Origin: Pseudomonadota bacterium | GTDB lineage: Bacteria; Pseudomonadota; Alphaproteobacteria; Rhizobiales; Rhizobiaceae | Direction of reading: 5' to 3' | DNA: 17,161 nucleotides | NCBI GenBank assembly: GCA_023444445.1 | Contig: JAEXMK010000257.1 | Coordinates: 1 to 17,161, forward strand | Part shown: positions 15,002 to 17,161 of the stretch, piece by piece | How the letters are laid out: each line of letters starts with the position of its first letter | Numbering within the stretch: position 1 is the first letter of the stretch | Program-made: the position numbers and the translations under genes | Notes under the pieces: model-generated | What the model saw: only the letters and a program-made list of their open reading frames with translations | What the model was told of the DNA's origin: nothing | Databases searched by the model: none

Positions 15002-15026
15002 AAAAGGGCGGCCTGAGCCGCCCTTA
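15002..15026 (-). terminator. Rho-independent terminator of the right-edge membrane protein gene
   Basis: On the minus strand, AAGGGCGGC (15025-15017) and GCCGCCCTT (15012-15004) form nine pairs around TCAG, followed by a short T-run ending in TTTTC. It begins about six bases after the stop codon. The run of A before the stem lets it act in both directions. Confidence 0.8.
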
Positions 15027-15031
15027 AATCA

Positions 15032-17161
15032 TCACTGCCCGGTCGCCGGCGACGCCGCGGCCCATTCGCTGAGCGCCTTGTCGAAGGCGGCGATGCCGTC
15101 ATTGCCCTTTTGCAGGGTCAGCAGCGCACGGCGGCCGTTGCGGTAGGACACCGGAATGTCGATCCAGTTGCGGCTCTTCAGAAGCTCCAGATTGGTCTTC
15201 ATCGCATCCGGGAAGTCGTTGAGCGCGATCATGTGGAAATCGTCGGTGATCTTGGCCGGAACCGCGATCAACGCATTGCCACGATCCTGCTCGGTGCTCT
15301 TCATCGCGATGCGCTGGACGCTGTCGATCGCGCCGCCTTCAAAGCCGGGCGACACCGAGAAGACGATCTCGATCAGATGGCTTGCCGGCAGCGACGGATC
15401 GGTGTTGCGCTTGAAGGTGATCAGCGCACTGAGGCCACGGCCGGGAACGGTGATCTGACCCTGCACGGTGGGCGAAGGTTTGCCTTCCGCGTCATTTTCC
15501 TGCTGCAGCGACCAGGACACGCTGCCCTGAATGGCGGTCGGCACCGTCTGGCCCAGCACTTCCTCATAGAGGAACATGCGGTCGCCGCTGGCGGCAACGG
15601 CGGGCTGCTGTGCCGGCGGCGTGCCGGCCGGCGTTCCCGCAGGTGCGCCCGTATTATTGGCCGGAGCTTCACCCGCAGGGGGCGGCGCGACGTTCTGCTC
15701 ATAGACAGACTGGCCTTCGGCCGTCACCGGCTGGCCGTTCGCACCGGCGGCGGGTCCTTCGTCGCGTTCGGTACCATCGGCCATCAGCCGCTGCGTGAAC
15801 TTGGTGCCGGTCACGGAGCCGTCGTCGCCATGTGGCTGGGTCTGGTGATTGTTCGGCGTCGCTGCCTGCTGCTGGCCAGTGGCGGCAGGCGGCTGCTGAC
15901 TTGCTGGCGGGGTTGTCGAAGGCTGAGTCTGCGCCGTGTCGGTGGGCGTCGTCTGGCCATTACCGCCATTCTGTGCGGAACTGACCAGCCCGCCGACCAT
16001 GTCGTTCAGCGCATCGCGGTTCATCCACACGGCATAACCGCCGCCGGCAAGCAGCGCCACGCCGACAAGGGCGAGCACGACCGACGCATAGTTCCGGCGC
16101 GGCTTCTTCTTGACCATATAAGCGGGCGTCGCCGCCGCGGCGGCCGGACCGGGCGCATCACCGGAAGCCTGCCGGTTGGACGGGGATGCCCCGTCATAAC
16201 CGATCAGCTCGTCCAGATCATCCCAGGGCGTGCGTTCCTTATTGTCCCTGGCGCCCGCCGGCTCGCCAAAGAGATCATTATCCGCGCGCGGCAGCGCCGG
16301 CGCGTCCTTGGCGGGAACGGAAATATCCGCATCCTGGAAATAGGACGAGAAATCCTCGACCACGGCTGCCTTCTTCGGCGCCTGTTCTTCAACCTGGTGA
16401 TGCTCGTCGAAATCGTGCCGGCCGCCAAAGGCGGGCGCATGCTCCACGGCGGCAGGGCCCAGATGGTCGTCCGTTTCGCGCCTGTCTGGCTCGAAACTTA
16501 CCTCTGGCTCCTGATAGTGCTGCGCAGCGTAGCCGGCAACGAGCGGAGGTTCGCCGCTCTCGTCGCCAATATCCTCATAGGCTTGTCCGGCCGGACGTGC
16601 ATCGTCGGCCTGCGCTTGCTCGAGCTTGCGCCAGTCATCCTCATCCACCGGCTGCGCCCAATGGGAGGGAACGGAATCATCGGCAGCACCGGGTGCCATC
16701 TCTGGCGCCGCATGGTCTTCCTGCGGCTGGTGAGCCGGCTCTTCTTCCGTGCGGGTAAAATAGGTGCCGACGTCTTCGTGGGAAGCGGTCACCCGGGCCG
16801 GTGGGGCATGCGCCGGTTCCGGCGCATCATAAAGCTCTTCCGGCTCATGCGTCCCATGATGCCGCTCCTCTTCGGAAGCGTGGGCATCATGGCGGGGTTC
16901 GTCGTGATGGGTGGGCTCTTCGTAAACCGGCTCCGGCTCAGCCGGCGCGGGTTCTTCATAAACCGGCTCATAGCGGGCCTCTTCATGATGAACGGGCTGT
17001 TCCGGTTCGGCTTCGTGAGCGATTGCAGCGGGATGCGCCGCCGCTTCATCGACGGCATCCTGAGGTTCATAGGATGCCGCCGTCTCTTCGGCCACCGGGG
17101 AGAACGCATCATCCTCCTCCAGCGCCGGAAGCGCCTCGGCATATTCGCTGTCCACCTCGGC
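15032..17161 (-). CDS. Acidic, His/Pro-rich single-pass membrane protein of unknown function (5' end outside window)
   Basis: At least 709 residues are visible. The frame stays open to the window edge, and the GTG at 17155 is an internal valine codon, so the true start lies further right. Three parts can be seen, numbered from that GTG. Residues 1-348 are strongly acidic and rich in His, Pro and Ala, with repeats such as EPVYEEP (63-69 and 75-81). They also hold aromatic short motifs in acidic surroundings: EDVGTYF at 127-133, EDFSSYFQDAD at 267-277, and WDDLDELIGYD at 311-321. KKKPRR (349-354) precedes one membrane helix at about 356-378, so the acidic part should be cytoplasmic. A disordered Gln/Thr/Pro/Ala linker (about 395-522) then leads to a compact periplasmic domain (about 525-703), starting RMFLYEEVLGQ and ending in Trp-rich FDKALSEWAAA. 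I do not recognise that domain. It looks conserved in composition, but its function is unknown. Confidence 0.85.
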   Translation of the reverse strand, partial: AEVDSEYAEALPALEEDDAFSPVAEETAASYEPQDAVDEAAAHPAAIAHEAEPEQPVHHEEARYEPVYEEPAPAEPEPVYEEPTHHDEPRHDAHASEEERHHGTHEPEELYDAPEPAHAPPARVTASHEDVGTYFTRTEEEPAHQPQEDHAAPEMAPGAADDSVPSHWAQPVDEDDWRKLEQAQADDARPAGQAYEDIGDESGEPPLVAGYAAQHYQEPEVSFEPDRRETDDHLGPAAVEHAPAFGGRHDFDEHHQVEEQAPKKAAVVEDFSSYFQDADISVPAKDAPALPRADNDLFGEPAGARDNKERTPWDDLDELIGYDGASPSNRQASGDAPGPAAAAATPAYMVKKKPRRNYASVVLALVGVALLAGGGYAVWMNRDALNDMVGGLVSSAQNGGNGQTTPTDTAQTQPSTTPPASQQPPAATGQQQAATPNNHQTQPHGDDGSVTGTKFTQRLMADGTERDEGPAAGANGQPVTAEGQSVYEQNVAPPPAGEAPANNTGAPAGTPAGTPPAQQPAVAASGDRMFLYEEVLGQTVPTAIQGSVSWSLQQENDAEGKPSPTVQGQITVPGRGLSALITFKRNTDPSLPASHLIEIVFSVSPGFEGGAIDSVQRIAMKSTEQDRGNALIAVPAKITDDFHMIALNDFPDAMKTNLELLKSRNWIDIPVSYRNGRRALLTLQKGNDGIAAFDKALSEWAAASPATGQ

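Noticed and set aside
17153..17155. GTG at 17155 as the start codon of the right-edge gene
   Set aside because: The frame remains open beyond it to the window edge, the codons there (Ala-Glu) continue the acidic composition, and no Shine-Dalgarno can be seen.

Overview
The window looks like a piece of a Rhizobiaceae chromosome, most probably Agrobacterium. The reasons are alphaproteobacterial versions of core genes (guaB, rpoH, rluD, rlmE), a histidine tRNA of the alphaproteobacterial type, and two copies of a long palindromic intergenic repeat of the RIME type. The species call rests on recognition, not on a search. The genes look like ordinary housekeeping and accessory chromosomal genes. 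I see no insertion sequence, prophage, CRISPR array or defence island.

Layout. 46-122 is tRNA-His(GTG), followed by a long stem-loop. 355-2723 is an overlapping pair: a Ppx/GppA phosphatase with a long basic disordered N-terminus, and rlmE (23S rRNA 2'-O-methyltransferase). 2724-4121 (minus) is a DHA2-type MFS exporter whose stop codon directly abuts that of rlmE. 4312-5316 is a Tat-exported metallo-beta-lactamase-fold hydrolase. 5376-5475 is a structured region ending in a clear intrinsic terminator and is a candidate small RNA. 5601-7106 is guaB, followed by a MAPEG membrane protein, a zinc alcohol dehydrogenase (adhP type) and a Tat-exported dienelactone hydrolase whose Shine-Dalgarno sequence lies in a perfect inverted repeat.

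The 312-base stretch 9791-10102 is mostly one RIME-like repeat. Then come, on the minus strand, a TrmH/SpoU-family RNA methyltransferase and an overlapping small membrane protein, divergent from rluD. Next are a class I methyltransferase of unknown substrate and rpoH (sigma-32) with its own leader. The 455-base stretch 14577-15031 holds the rpoH terminator, the second RIME-like repeat and the terminator of the last gene. The last gene (minus) runs off the window. It encodes an acidic, His/Pro-rich single-pass membrane protein of unknown function.

How the genes fit together. Four of them serve RNA or stress functions: rlmE, the TrmH-family enzyme and rluD modify rRNA or tRNA, and rpoH directs the heat-shock response (in E. 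coli rlmE is itself heat-shock induced). guaB starts GMP synthesis, and the Ppx/GppA enzyme acts on polyphosphate and/or pppGpp. The rest are membrane or secreted accessory functions. Nothing here is plainly a new system. The best leads are the candidate small RNA before guaB, the sequestered ribosome-binding site of the hydrolase, the direct-repeat RIME pair bracketing rpoH, and the unknown membrane protein at the right edge.
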